Of a stretch of 64,000 nucleotides of DNA, positions 9,507-20,700 are shown in pieces (the stretch's first letter is position 1; the number at the start of each line of letters is the position of its first letter). The notes beneath the pieces were generated by a model. It was given only the letters and a program-made list of their open reading frames with translations. It searched no databases and had not been told where the DNA came from. The stretch is from Isochrysis galbana (lineage: Eukaryota > Haptophyta > Isochrysidales > Isochrysidaceae): the NCBI GenBank assembly GCA_018136815.1, contig CM030935.1:1794204-1858203 (forward strand), in the 5' to 3' direction. The position numbers and the translations under genes are program-made.

Positions 9507-10461
9507 ATGAATTGGAAGACGCAGAAATTCGACGAGGTTTCGAAGAACAAGATCTGGTCGGAGCATGTAAGCCAGCACTCTCACTCACCGCAAACCTCCC
9601 CGCCCACCCTTTTGCGCGTGCCTGCGTGCTCGCACATATCGGGCAGCCCTTACTAGGCCTTCCTGATATTTCGCGCGCAGGTCACGAAAGAGGCAAGCTT
9701 CGCGGCCAAATCGCTCAAGACGAAGTTCACACAGAACCCATACCCGTCGATCGCCATGAACAATGGTCTTGGCTCTCGAGGTACGTGCACCCATCACAAG
9801 TGCCCCACTTGTCTCATGCTTTGATGCTGCTCATGTGGCCAACAACTAACTACATGGGAACCCTTTTCTTCATGCAGCCGCATTTGTCACTGACAAGGTC
9901 GGATATCGGGTGGGGTTGGATCCGATTGATCTCGGAGACGACGAGGATGTGAAGGAGGTCGTCCAGCAAATTGTCAACGTAAACCGGATTCCACAAGAGA
10001 AGTGAGTCAACACCGGCTGCTCCAAATGGATAGCAAGGGCTAGGGTGGTAGCCATGCACAGGAACACTTTGATTCATACCCGCTTGGTTGGAGGTCCCTT
10101 TATCACGAAGCAAAATATTACCCGCATTGCGATGCAGTTCCCTTTGCTTCTCTAGAGTATGCACCCGTGCAGCCCGCAATTCTCCGGTTGGAATGGTGGG
10201 GCGCTGTATTACCTACCATGCTGTCCATGTCGGGAGGTCACAAGCAGTACCACTCTGATCACTTTTCGCCTTAGGTATGAAGAGCCACAGACGTCCGCGC
10301 AGGAGGTTGGATGGTACACCGAACAGCTTATGCCTCCGAACCCGAGATTCAATCACAATCTTATGCAGGGTGAGTCCACCAAGTTCGCTGAGAACTATAC
10401 AAAGAAAATGGCGGGGGAGCACATGTTTCATGGCAAGTCGGGCAAGTACCTACGATTTTGA
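9507..10461 (+). CDS. CFAP144: CFAP144 (FAM183-family) axonemal microtubule protein
   Basis: Four exons: 9507-9566, 9681-9780, 9878-10001 and 10275-10461, all with GT...AG introns and consistent phases. The start is the ATG of MNWKTQKFDEVSKNKIWSEH. The product of about 156 residues matches the FAM183/CFAP144 layout: a basic N-terminal helix, an NPYPSI-type block aligned with the family's NPY motif, then K-Y-EEPQTSAQEVGWYTE aligned with the family's KYPEAQTEGQEIGWDSE, followed by a RFNH motif. CFAP144 is a protein of motile-cilium doublet microtubules. This implies a flagellated cell stage. No targeting sequence is present, as expected. The call rests on the ordered C-terminal motifs. Confidence 0.75.
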
Positions 10462-10669
10462 GCAGGGAAAGGAGCATCGAGGTCCTGCACTTCTCCCTGC
10501 CACCGAGCGCCTCGGGTACGTGTTGACTTTCATTTTGTGCCCCGTCTATTGTTTGTTTTACTTTCGTTTTCTTCGCGCCGTCGTGGGGCACTTGGTTTTG
10601 CGCGCGGGAGCACGAAAAATGTGACTGTGAGACACCACTTTAACTTTTAAAAAATAAATACATGTCGGC

Positions 10670-10860
10670 AACCAAGTTTATACTTGGTTGGCATGGAGGA
10701 GGGCACGCTTCCCTCTCCCGGTGTCGGAGCGAAGCTCGTTTCCTCTTTGGGAACGAGTCGCGAAGGCGCACCGGCGGCTAGCGCGGCGCACGATTACTCC
10801 GGCGAGCCCGAAACGGGCTCATCGGGAGAACGGGCAAAGCCAATGACGGGCATGTGGAAT
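10670..10860 (+). mobile_element. SINE-C-type element 5' part with terminal hairpin
   Basis: It begins with a perfect hairpin AACCAAGT-TTAT-ACTTGGTT (10670-10689). Then come CATGGAGGAGGGCACGCTTCC and paired blocks such as GGCGAGCCCGAAACGGGCTC. The region 10720-10850 is the reverse complement of the two halves at 58986-59073 and 59559-59640. It preserves the uninterrupted sequence CGGCTAGCGCG where the 59-kb copy carries an insertion. Confidence 0.7.
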
Positions 10861-11308
10861 GGACGGGAAAGGGGCACGGAACGCGGAGCGGGGTGAGCGG
10901 GGGGTAGCGGAGAGCGCGAGAAAGGGCGCGGCGAGCAGATGCCGCTTGTTTAGGACTTGTAGGGACTCGCGATCACTCGGTAGACTCGGGGCTTGGGGTA
11001 CTCCGGGGGCTGCAGGTCACCAACAGGCGATACAACAGTGAAAAAAACACACAAGTCAACACTTTGCACTCCAATATTAAAAGAGTAACAGGCCGAACAC
11101 ATTCGTTTAATGCACCCCCTCTGATGAGCAAAGACAGGAGTGCCCACCGGAAAAAGAAGAGAGAGAGGGAGAGGGGGAGAGAATGAGGGCTCGAGGGTCA
11201 AAACACAACTCAGACTCAGGTCGCGATTCGTCGAATGTGGGAGCGTGGGTTCGGCGGAATGAGGCCTCTAACCAAGGTGGTAAACCTTATTAGTGTGAAC
11301 TCCAAGAA

Positions 11309-11365
11309 GGTGTCGTTCCGTCAATTGTGGGACATCAGTCGAATTGAGCTATCAAATGTCCATAC
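11309..11365 (-). repeat. Conserved ~60-nt module
   Basis: TGTCGTTCCGTCAATTGTGG ... GACAT ... ATGTCCAT; antisense copy. It keeps the pairing arms. Confidence 0.7.
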
Positions 11366-11765
11366 AACTGCGCGCGGTCAACCCCCGAGTTAGGGTTAGG
11401 GGCGAAGTTAGGGGTCAGTAGAAATTATATACCTAAAAAGCCGGTAGGGGTGTGACAAAAAAAAGGAACCTCGAGTTGCACCCTCTGAGTGGAATACCGT
11501 CTTGGTCCACAAGAGCGGATACTTTGGTGACCAGCCTACACCCAAATCGAGTGAATGGAGTAAGACCACGTGTGTGTTTCAACATGTGAAGTGTCAAGTA
11601 GAGTCAAGTAACCTCCAGGTGACAACGAAAGGTGCTAGCAGGGATGGGGATAATTGTGAATGCTTTTGGTGCCTGAATGGATGAATGCGACAGTTTTTAA
11701 CCTCATGACTCATGACGTCATTACGTCGTGTTATGTTTACACATTTTCGAGTATTATTGTAAACG

Positions 11766-11831
11766 GACTATGGACACTTGATGGCTCAACTTGAGTTATG
11801 TCCCATATTCGCGTATTCGCGGAACGCGACC
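11766..11831 (+). repeat. Conserved ~60-nt module
   Basis: ACTATGGACACTTGATGG ... TTATGTCCCA ... CGGAACGCGACC. It is preceded by GTAAACGG, as at 47543. Confidence 0.65.
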
Positions 11832-12168
11832 TTGCTTGTCGCTTGCGCTTGCGCTTGCGCTTGCGGTTGTGCTTGTGCAGCAATAGCGCTCGACGAGACC
11901 GCAGTGAGGGACTCCTACCATCAGCCATCAGCAAAAAAGACGGCACTACCTGGGCTATCTCCCGAGTTCACCGCCCTCTCTTCGTTCTCGCCGACCATGA
12001 GCCAAGCCCAGTTGCCAAGAGGGGCCTAGGAAATCCTCCTATGTAGCTATGTACTCCTAGCCCCGCACCTTGTAGAAATTAAAGCTAAAGGTGAGAAACA
12101 ACTCACGGAGTAGAGTAAGTACTCTACTGAGTACACAAAAAACCCTGCAGACAGCAAGCGGCGCAAGC

Positions 12169-12777
12169 ATGCTGGCCTGCAAGGCGGCGCGCCTGACGCT
12201 CTCAGCGGCGACGAGGCCCCGGGCGCAGCTGCTCCCGCTCGTGCGCGCGCGCATGGCCTCCGTGCCAGCACGCACACCTGAGCGCACTGCTGAGCTCGAG
12301 AAGCTCGCCGAGGAGCACAACGGGTTCCTCTTTGGAGAAGTGGTGCGCTCAACCCCTCCCCCCCCCTCCCCCTTCCTCCCTCCCCCTTCCTCCCTCCCCC
12401 TCGCCTTCCCTCCCTTGCGACCCGGTGAAGTCTCTCGCGCAGCTGTACCGGCAGCGACCACCCCTCCCCTCCTCTCCTCCCGAGTAACCTGCGCGATACT
12501 GCCCTGGCTGTACCGGCAGCGATTCTGGCTTGGATGCGGGGCTGATCAGATTCCACGTACTCACCCACAGTCACCCTGGCCCTGCGTCCCACAGCCTCCA
12601 CCCGAAGGACAGGAACGGGTAAAGGAGGACTGGGAGTACTACTTCCCCCAGCTGATAACGGCGGGTTTTGTTGTCTGGGGCTTTATCTACATGAACCAGC
12701 CCTACAGCTGCGTGGAGGAATGGGCGATGGAAGAGGCCAAACGTCGCATTGTTGAGCGTGAAACCGATGAGGAATGA
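12169..12777 (+). CDS. NDUFB11: Mitochondrial complex I subunit ESSS/NDUFB11-like
   Basis: Two exons (12169-12342 and 12595-12777) give 118 residues. The N-terminus (MLACKAARLTLSAATRPRAQ) is basic and amphipathic, a typical mitochondrial presequence. It is followed by NGFLFGEV joined across the intron to PPPEGQERVKEDWE. This G-x-LFGE-x-PPP-x-G...EDWE block is the signature of plant/algal ESSS subunits of NADH:ubiquinone oxidoreductase. One transmembrane helix (LITAGFVVWGFIYM) and a charged tail (EEWAMEEAKRRIVE) complete the family plan. The donor at 12343 was preferred over 12340 because it keeps the E-x-PPP spacing. The subunit sits in the membrane arm of complex I. The intron is very C-rich. 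Confidence 0.8.
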   Translation: MLACKAARLTLSAATRPRAQLLPLVRARMASVPARTPERTAELEKLAEEHNGFLFGEVVRSTPPPPSPFLPPPSSLPLAFPPLRPGEVSRAAVPAATTPPLLSSRVTCAILPWLYRQRFWLGCGADQIPRTHPQSPWPCVPQPPPEGQERVKEDWEYYFPQLITAGFVVWGFIYMNQPYSCVEEWAMEEAKRRIVERETDEE

Positions 12778-13202
12778 ATGCAGCTGCTGAAGTGTGGCAG
12801 CAGCAGTTCTTGTTTGTGTCGAGTTTGATGCCGCTATGTCCCATCCTACCTTCTAGTCCTGCCTTGCCGCCGGTCGATCAGGAGAGTACATTTTGGGCTT
12901 TCACCGGAAGAAAATTGACTCTCGGCATTTGTGACATTTTGATCACCGGTTTTGAGGTTGAGTTATGGAAGCGAGAGGATTAAGTACCCGATGATGACGG
13001 GGTGACATGCAAGATGCAAGCTCATCGTTCGCAGTTTGATGACGCATTATAATTTACCAACTCTAACTCCGTAGTCCGTAGTTTCAAAAATATAAATAAC
13101 GGATAAATATAAATACATGCGACCTTAGGTTTGTTTGGTTGTTTTCTTGACAAATACCCCCATAAAATATTCTTGAAGATGACTACTACTGTACTATCCG
13201 CT

Positions 13203-13810
13203 CAACTAAGTTTATACTTGGTTCACATATGGGGGGGCACGATCCCCCCCCCCCCTCTCTCCACTCCTTCCCTGCCGTGGGGGCACTCGTGAAAGGGAGC
13301 CCAGAAGCGCTAATCACTCCTCGCCTAAGCGAGTGGCCGCGGCGAGCCGCGGCCCTTCCCTCCTGGCTCTGGCGCCCCCGTCTTCTCTTACCCAAACGGG
13401 GCGAGAAGACACGTAAACGCCGGAGGGGAGAGCTGCCACTCCCCCCTCCCCTCCCTCTTCCCTCTTCCTCCTCTCTTCCCTGCGGCTCTGGCCATGGCGC
13501 GCGCCTGCGGCCCCTCTTCAGGTCCCCAGGAGGCCGGCAGGGGCCTTGGAGCGCAGCTCAGGGGGCAGGTGAGGCTGGGGCATGGCCCTGGCCCCTCCTG
13601 CCTCTCCCTCGCTGGCTCTCGAGCCCCTGCCAGTCGACTAGAGCTGGCTGGGGGGTCCTAATCAGGGGGGTCCAGGGGGAGGAGGGGTTGGTCAGAGGGA
13701 TTGGCTGGCCACGACAGGCCAGGGCGTGCGATTCAGGCGTGCCTGTGCGGAGAGGGATGGGTCAGCATGTCAGTGTGCTCCTGGCAGGCCATCAGGCGTG
13801 CCAGGAGAGT
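13203..13810. mobile_element. SINE-A, rearranged: short sense 5' end then antisense body
   Basis: The sense 5' hairpin CAACTAAGT-TTAT-ACTTGGTT and first GC stem (13203-13272) are followed directly by the antisense central part of family A (13273 to about 13805). That part contains GGCCGCGGCGAGCCGCGGCC-type and GTCTTCTC...GAGAAGAC inverted repeats. This is a second 5'-inverted copy like that at 1121-1447. Confidence 0.7.
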
Positions 13811-14567
13811 CAACTAAGTTTATACTTGGTTGACCCATGGGGGGGCACGAGCCCCCCCCTCTCTCCACTCCTCCCCTGCCATGGGGGAGGAACCACCCAT
13901 CCTCCTGGCATGCCTGATGGCTTGCCAGGAGGCCACTGCCCTACTGACCCACTCCCTTCCCCACAGGCTCGCCCCATTCGCCCATCCTGGCCCCTCGTGA
14001 CCAGCCCATTGCTCCAACCCCCCCTCCCCCCCTGTTCGACAGGCAGACAGGTGCAGACTGGGGGCCCCAGAGGCTCGGGAGCGCCAGCGAGGGAGAGGCA
14101 GGGGAGGCCAGGGCCCAGCCCCAGCCTCCTCTGCCCCCAGAGCTGGCCTCCATGAGCCTCCAGGGGCCGCCAGAGGGCAGCTGCAGGCCTGCCGCAGGCG
14201 CGCCATCGCGCGTGCCGCAGGAGAGGGGAGAGAGAGAGCGGAAAAGGGGGTGGGCGCGAGCGAGAGCTCCGCCCACCGGAAAATCGGTAAGTCTCGCGCC
14301 TGTTTACAGGATAAGACGAGACAGAGTGGGCCGCCCACTCGGAGACACAGGAGGAAGGGGGGGAAAGATCACCGGGGGGTGGCGCGGGCCGCCGGACCAT
14401 ATCTAAGCCCTCCACCCCAATCCCCCTAGTAGTGTACGGGGGGAGCCGCCTGATGGCGGGGGGAGAAGGGCCGGGGAATGGGGGTGTAGAGAGTATGCTA
14501 CGTGCTACTTGTAGTGGGTAGTGGTTCCATTCGCCGCGAGTGCGGTAAGAATATTAAAAGGTTTTTT
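13811..14567 (+). mobile_element. SINE-B copy
   Basis: The 5' end shares the hairpin CAACTAAGT-TTAT-ACTTGGTTG and the first GC-rich stems with family A. The 3' half is distinct: GGTAAGTCTCG...CCTGTTTACAGG...CGAGAC hairpin, GACCATATCTAAGCCC, GCCGCGAGTGCGGTAAGAAT, ending AATATTAAAAGG and a T run. The same 3' half is found at 28671-29078 and, antisense, at 23490-23815. No long ORF. Confidence 0.75.
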
Positions 14568-14715
14568 TAAACTTAGTTCCCTCTTGGCATGCCATAAGTA
14601 AGGCATGCCAGGAGGGTGCCAGGAGGGCATGGGTGGTTCCTTCCCCACGGCAGGGAAGGAGTGGAGAGAGGGGGGGCTCGTGCTCGCCCATGGGTGAACC
14701 AAGTATAAACGTAGT
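14568..14715 (-). mobile_element. Short antisense SINE 5' fragment
   Basis: The antisense copy of the shared 5' end lies back-to-back with the SINE-B 3' end. It comprises the hairpin (as CAACTACGT-TTAT-ACTTGGTT), the GC stem and the CTCCTTCCC/GGGAAGGA stem, up to TGGCATGCC. Confidence 0.65.
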
Positions 14716-14762
14716 TGTGATAGTACCGGACTAGTGGGAGTAGTGGTACTAACGCTCAGGTG

Positions 14763-14782
14763 TTTTATTATTATTATCAAAT
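14763..14782 (+). repeat. Target-site duplication, left copy, of the LINE
   Basis: The 20-bp sequence TTTTATTATTATTATCAAAT is repeated exactly at 21321-21340, flanking the LINE. Confidence 0.95.
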
Positions 14783-17700
14783 CAACTATCGTTAAAACGA
14801 TAGGGTCATGGAGCGCGCGCCGCTCCCCTCCCCCTCCACCGTCACCCCCGCCACACCGGACGATCAGGCAATGCTGGACGCCGCGCAACTGAAGCGCCCG
14901 CGAGAGGGCGCCCCACTGACCCAGGTACGCACGAGGCTCGCCCCGTGCCGACCCCAGAAAGCCGAGAACCAGCAGGCTCACCATGGCCAGCATGGCCCAC
15001 ACAATCCTCACCACCTCCCAGCCAGCATTGGCCAGCCACCATACGAACCAAGCCGGCTACAAGCCGCACCCCATAGGGAAAGCCTCACGGCTGGGCCCCT
15101 ACATTGCCGCGGCACTGACCTCGTGCACAAGCACGAGGCACAGGCCTGGCCAGACACAACACCAACCCCATGGGGAGAACAGCCAGTATGGTGCACAACA
15201 GTGTGCATCAAGAGTCGGATCTGTCTGACAGACCCCAAGGGTCACTACAACCAGAGACACCAGAGCCACTCGACACCCCCCCCCACGCCACGAGCGGCGG
15301 GTCGTCAGCCATTGTCACGCACATCACAAGAGACCAAGCCGGCCACTGCCCCAAAAGGGGACAACACAACACACACCAAACGAACTAGGAAACAACACGA
15401 ACCCGTCGCAGCTGCGCCGGACCGAACACACCAGGAAGGGAGCACTATGCGCCCCAAGACCTACCACACACACTCTCCTAACCTACCCACCCTCACCGCC
15501 TACCTCCAGATGAACGACACTGAAGGCATCGAGCAAGAGCTAGAGCCACTCGCCTTCAACATTACGGATAAAATCATCATCACCTTCTCGTCCACAGACC
15601 GCGACATCAACATCAAAGACGAGGCAGCGCTCAGCGCGATCGTGGCCCACCTCAACCGTCTTGAAGGCGTAGATCTCGAACCCGACTTCATTTCAAAGAG
15701 CGCCTCGGGCCCCTGGGAAATTCTCGTCACTGCAGACTGCGCTAATCAATTCCGCGACACGTTCAAGAACACCACGAGTTTCCAAACCATCGGTGTCAAC
15801 GCACCAATCAACCTTAAGTACCAAACTCTCAACGAGAAAGCGAAGGACCTCCCGCAAGCATCTTCCAAGGCGCTCGCCACGGCCTTCAAAGACGTCTCCG
15901 CGCACCTGGTGGTCCGCAACTACCAATTCGAGATGAAAAGCCTCATCACGCTCAGCACGCTGGCGAAAGCCGTAGAGAACCAAGGATTCCACTACCTACA
16001 GGGCAACCAAGAGCGCACCAAGGTCGTCACAAGCGAGGGCGTCATTGTCACGCAAGGCAAAAAGGAAGTATACCACCTCTACGTAGCGCCCAAGAACGGA
16101 TCCTTCACGGCCTTCGAATTCCCGCGCAAAATTCTCCTCAACATCAAGGGGAAACCATACCCGCTCGACTACGCGATCCGCGATTGCAAAGAACTCGGAG
16201 GAGACATCAAAAGCCTCAGTCTCCACGCGGGACCAAAGGGCTGCAAAGGATACTTCAAAGGGTACGCCCAAGTTTTCAAGCCGCCGCTACGCGTATGCAC
16301 GTGCGAAGAGGAACGCGAAGCCCGCCTCATGCGCGTCCAGCAACGCCAGCTGGCGCCGCCCAAAAAGACCCTCCACGACACCATCAACCCGGACGCCCTC
16401 GGAGCGTGCACGCGATTCCCCTTGGGCAAATGCCCGATGAACATCAAAGGAAAGCGTTGCAACCGCTCGCATAACTACGAGAAGGCATGGGCAGACGGCG
16501 TCTGCCTCGTGCCTTGCGCATTCCCAAAGGCGGACACGCTGCCGCTAGCCAAGCGCCCCAAGGGGGGCACATGCGTTCTAGGCCCGGAGTGCCTCTACCT
16601 ACACAAGTGCGCTGCAGCCCAGCTCTGCAAATACTTTCCCAATGCAGCCATCACTTATGCGCAGACGTTCGACTCCTCCCTTGGATACCCAGGTGAAGGA
16701 CCGATCACCGTTGCGTCCTTCAACATCAACGGCACCAGAAATGGAGCACTTTGCTCGGTTCTGTCCCAGGCGCGTAAAGCTAAAGTCGACATAGTCCTCT
16801 TGCAAGAGCTCCACGCGTACACGGACGGTTCTCACAGCAGAACTTGCATGACCGCCAAAGCGATGGGATGGCACATGGTGCACTCACCGGCCAACCAGGC
16901 AGACCAGGCGAGCGGGGTGGGAGTCGCGATACGCGACTCATCCCCGAGAGTAGAGCTTCTCCCGGACACGGCAGAAGTACTAATAGAAGGTAGATGTCTC
17001 AAGGTCCAGTGTAGGATAGACGGCATCAACATAGAAGTGATATCAATATACCTAAGCGCAAATCCACACCTCAGAACGACCCAAATAGAAACCCTAGCAC
17101 AAAGCGGGATAGGAGCCGAACTCAACACTATAATAGGAGGCGACTTCAACTGCGTTGAAGACGCCCAACGAGACACGAGAGCACAACAGAAAGAGGCCAC
17201 ATACACCAACGTAGGAGGAGTCCAACTCCGGGACACCATGCAAAAACTAGGCTTCGTTGACGCGCACACCCTCACGAACGGCCACAGAAGCGGAGGCTTC
17301 ACTAGGCTGTCCAATACCATACATACCAGAATAGACCGCATATACACCCCCTCACACAGATCGACGATAGCCTGGCAGACAATAGGCCCGCACCCTTCCC
17401 TATTCACGGGGAAAGGCTCATCCGACCACCTCCCTCTACTTGGAACGTTTGATTTGGCGGGACACAACCCTGACCGCAGATATGACATAAGGATAAACCT
17501 AGACCTACTCGACGATAAACGTATTAGAGCCACGATAGCCCACCTCTGGAAATCTAACATAGGCGCGGACACGCCGGACGACACCCTAGGAGAAGCCTGG
17601 TACAATGCCAAAAAAGCGGTCGCTTCATACCTTCTATGGCTCACCAAAAACACGGAAGACCCCTCACCAACCACACCCCTCATCACACAACTCGCCCTCA

Positions 17701-20700
17701 TCGGAATCGAGCTAGGCAACGAATCACCTAACCCGCACAAACTCGACAAAATGCGAGAGCTAAATGAGGCAATCGCACATGCCAGATCAACACGAACTCC
17801 AACGCGAAAGGCATCTTTTGATGCGCTCAAACACGAAGAACGCATGACAAAAGAATTCTTCCGCCGGTTTCAATCCAAAACAACGAACCAAGCCATACCG
17901 GAGCTATTCATGACAGACAACTGGGAAGCTCCCGGCGAAGCCGACAGGCCCGCGACCACAAACGACGACGAGATCCGAAACCAACTCAGAAAATACTACA
18001 AATGGCTCTACCAGGAAAGAGTCAATGTCCGCGACCCCGACCTGGAAGAAGCGCTCAAGGAGCACACCCTCACCCCTAGCGATTCACTACAACTCGAGGG
18101 AGCTATCAAGATGGAAGAGCTAACTACGGCGATACGCAGCATCGGAGCAGGAAAGAGTGCCGGCCCCGACGCTATACCAGCCGAATTCTACGCTAACTTC
18201 GAGTCACTCGTCAAACACGACTTTCTAAGACTCCTCAACACAGCTCTAGCCACTGGCGAACTTCACTACACCATGAGAGAGGGCGATATAATACTACTAT
18301 TCAAGAAAGGGGACGCGCGAGACCCCCGGAACTACAGACCCATCACACTACTCCAAAGTGATTACAAAATACTCGCTAAAATACTCACCAATAGACTCAA
18401 AATAGTAATTGGCAACATTATCTCTAAAGACCAACTGGGCTTCGTGCCCAAACGTCTAATAGGCGAAGCCACACACCTTCTACAACTCACCAAGGCATAC
18501 TTGGACGAATCGGGAGACCCGGGCATCCTCCTAGCCCTCGACTGGGAGAAAGCATTCGATAGGGTGAGCTGGGCCTTTTACCACATCGCCCTAGACCTCC
18601 TCAAATTCGGAGAAGACTTCAAAAGATACGCGAAGACGCTGACCAACCCCAGCGCGCGACCGATACGATACATCAAGACCAATGGAGGCAGAAGCTTCCC
18701 CTTCGCCATAGGTAGCGGCGTCCCACAAGGATGCCCGCTATCCCCGCTCGCCTTCCTCCTCACGGCGGAAGCCCTCACCCGAGTGATCAACAATGATGAC
18801 AACATCAACGGGATCATAATCAACGGAGCCGAAATCAAAATAAGCCAATTCGCAGACGACACGCAACTGCTAACAACTGACTACCACAGCTTGCGACGGG
18901 CCCTGAAATGGGTCGACAGATACGCGAAGGCCTCATGCGGGAAACCAAACGAAGCCAAATTCGAAGGGCTACGAATGGGCTCCCTGCGCCGAAAACCCCC
19001 CCCAGGCGACTTTAAACAATTCAACTGGCTCAAATCCACCGACTACGCAACCATCTTAGGAGTGCCACTAGGAGACCATAATGCGATCAAACGATTCTGG
19101 AGGAAACTCGCAGAGAGGATAGCCAGGAAAACAACGGCGTACGCCCCCATCACCAAATCGCTCTCCATCCTCGGCAAAACTAAGGTGGCAAACTTCCTCA
19201 TATACTCGATACCCCGCTACTGGCTCCAAACACTGGACCCACCCCAATGGTTCCATCGCCACCTTAAAGAACAGACTGACATAATCCTATGGACAAACCA
19301 TAGGACAGGACGCAAACTCCAATGGATCAAGCACCCAGAAGCCCCATTGGAAGGAGACACCCCGAACGGACCCAACCTAGGTCTAGGGCTCCTAGACTGG
19401 CCCAACCATGTCAAAGCGCTACGTGCGAAATGGATCCTCAACTATCTGGACGCTCGACAATCTAACTGGAAACAAATCCTCGACGCGTGGTTCTGCCGAA
19501 CTAAGCTGGGCAGAGCGGCAGTAATCTCAACGACACCTACACACCGGCTAACCGACGGTATATTCGGAAAAAGTAGACTCCCTACCTTCTGGAAAAAAGC
19601 ACTAGAAACCTTCCGCACACTCCCAATCGTCCGACTCAGCCTAAGCGAAGCGGGAGCGCTATCGCAGCCCATATGGTACAACCCCAACATAAGAGGACCC
19701 AGCATAGCTCCCCTTTGGGTAGAGTTATGGAGCTCGCTAGAATGTAATGTGGTTCACAACACATACGTAGACGGTGACACGACCGCTTTTACAAAAGAGG
19801 AATGCGAACAATGCTTCCCCAATAACGACACCTACGCCAGGTTCAAGGGCGAATACATACATAAGCAATCATTTCTAGATTCATGGCAACTAATAATCGA
19901 CCATGCCGATGTGCTCAGGAGCGCAACCTTTCAACCAACACCGAAAACGAGCCAAACATCAGACGATCCCAACGCGACGGAAACAGAACCAATACCACCA
20001 CCAGAAATCTACATAAACAAAGAGGGGGAATACTTTCTCCGGCGCCACAACGAATGGTACGAAGTAGAACTGTCGTACCTGGGCACCCCGATAATCGGTA
20101 ACAGACTCCTCCTCCCACCCACCGACTTGGACAAACACCCCCCTGCCAAATGGGGAGAAGGCTATAAAGGCAACAGAATACAAGCATACCCGCTACCGGA
20201 AGAATACTCTATTGACGGGTCCACCCCGCTAGACAAGACCGAAGTAAGCCACATAACATCCGCCTTACGAAGCAAAACCACCAAATACAGAGGCCAGAAA
20301 GGGCCATCGAGATGGCAAGAAAGACTCCCGGTTAGCCACGACACATGGAAACACCTAGCCCGCATATACACCTCGCAGCTTATCACATCAAGAGACTCAT
20401 ACATGCACTTCCAACACATAGCCCATCGCCGTATAGGGACCTACAACCGCTTCCCTAACAGAGACTCAACCTGCCGCCTTTGCAGCTTAGCCAAAGAAAC
20501 CTCCACCCACCTAGGACACTGCACAGCACTGGACAACATATTTGAAACGCTCGACGCACTCACAGACTCCACCCTAACACGACTCGTCACGACTCCCGCC
20601 GACAAGGCCACCGACAGACTCTTCATAATACCCGACAATCCCACCTCGCGCTCTAGAGAGATTCTATACCTACTAGCGTGGCGTTACATACTCACAGACT

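Larger units (their letters stand above)
10862..12168. other. Intergenic region, two 60-nt modules, no gene seen
   Basis: It contains the modules at 11309-11365 and 11766-11831, a short TTAGGGTTAGGG run near 11390 and a (GCTTGC)n simple repeat near 11838. No coding region is supportable. Confidence 0.5.

Noticed and set aside
11389..11402. TTAGGGTTAGGG run as a possible telomeric repeat
   Set aside because: Only two units, internal, and surrounded by unique sequence.
13229..14415. Several 170-300 codon frames in the SINE cluster
   Set aside because: They run through the GC-rich stems of SINE-A/B, change frame between copies and show no conserved protein; the elements are non-coding.
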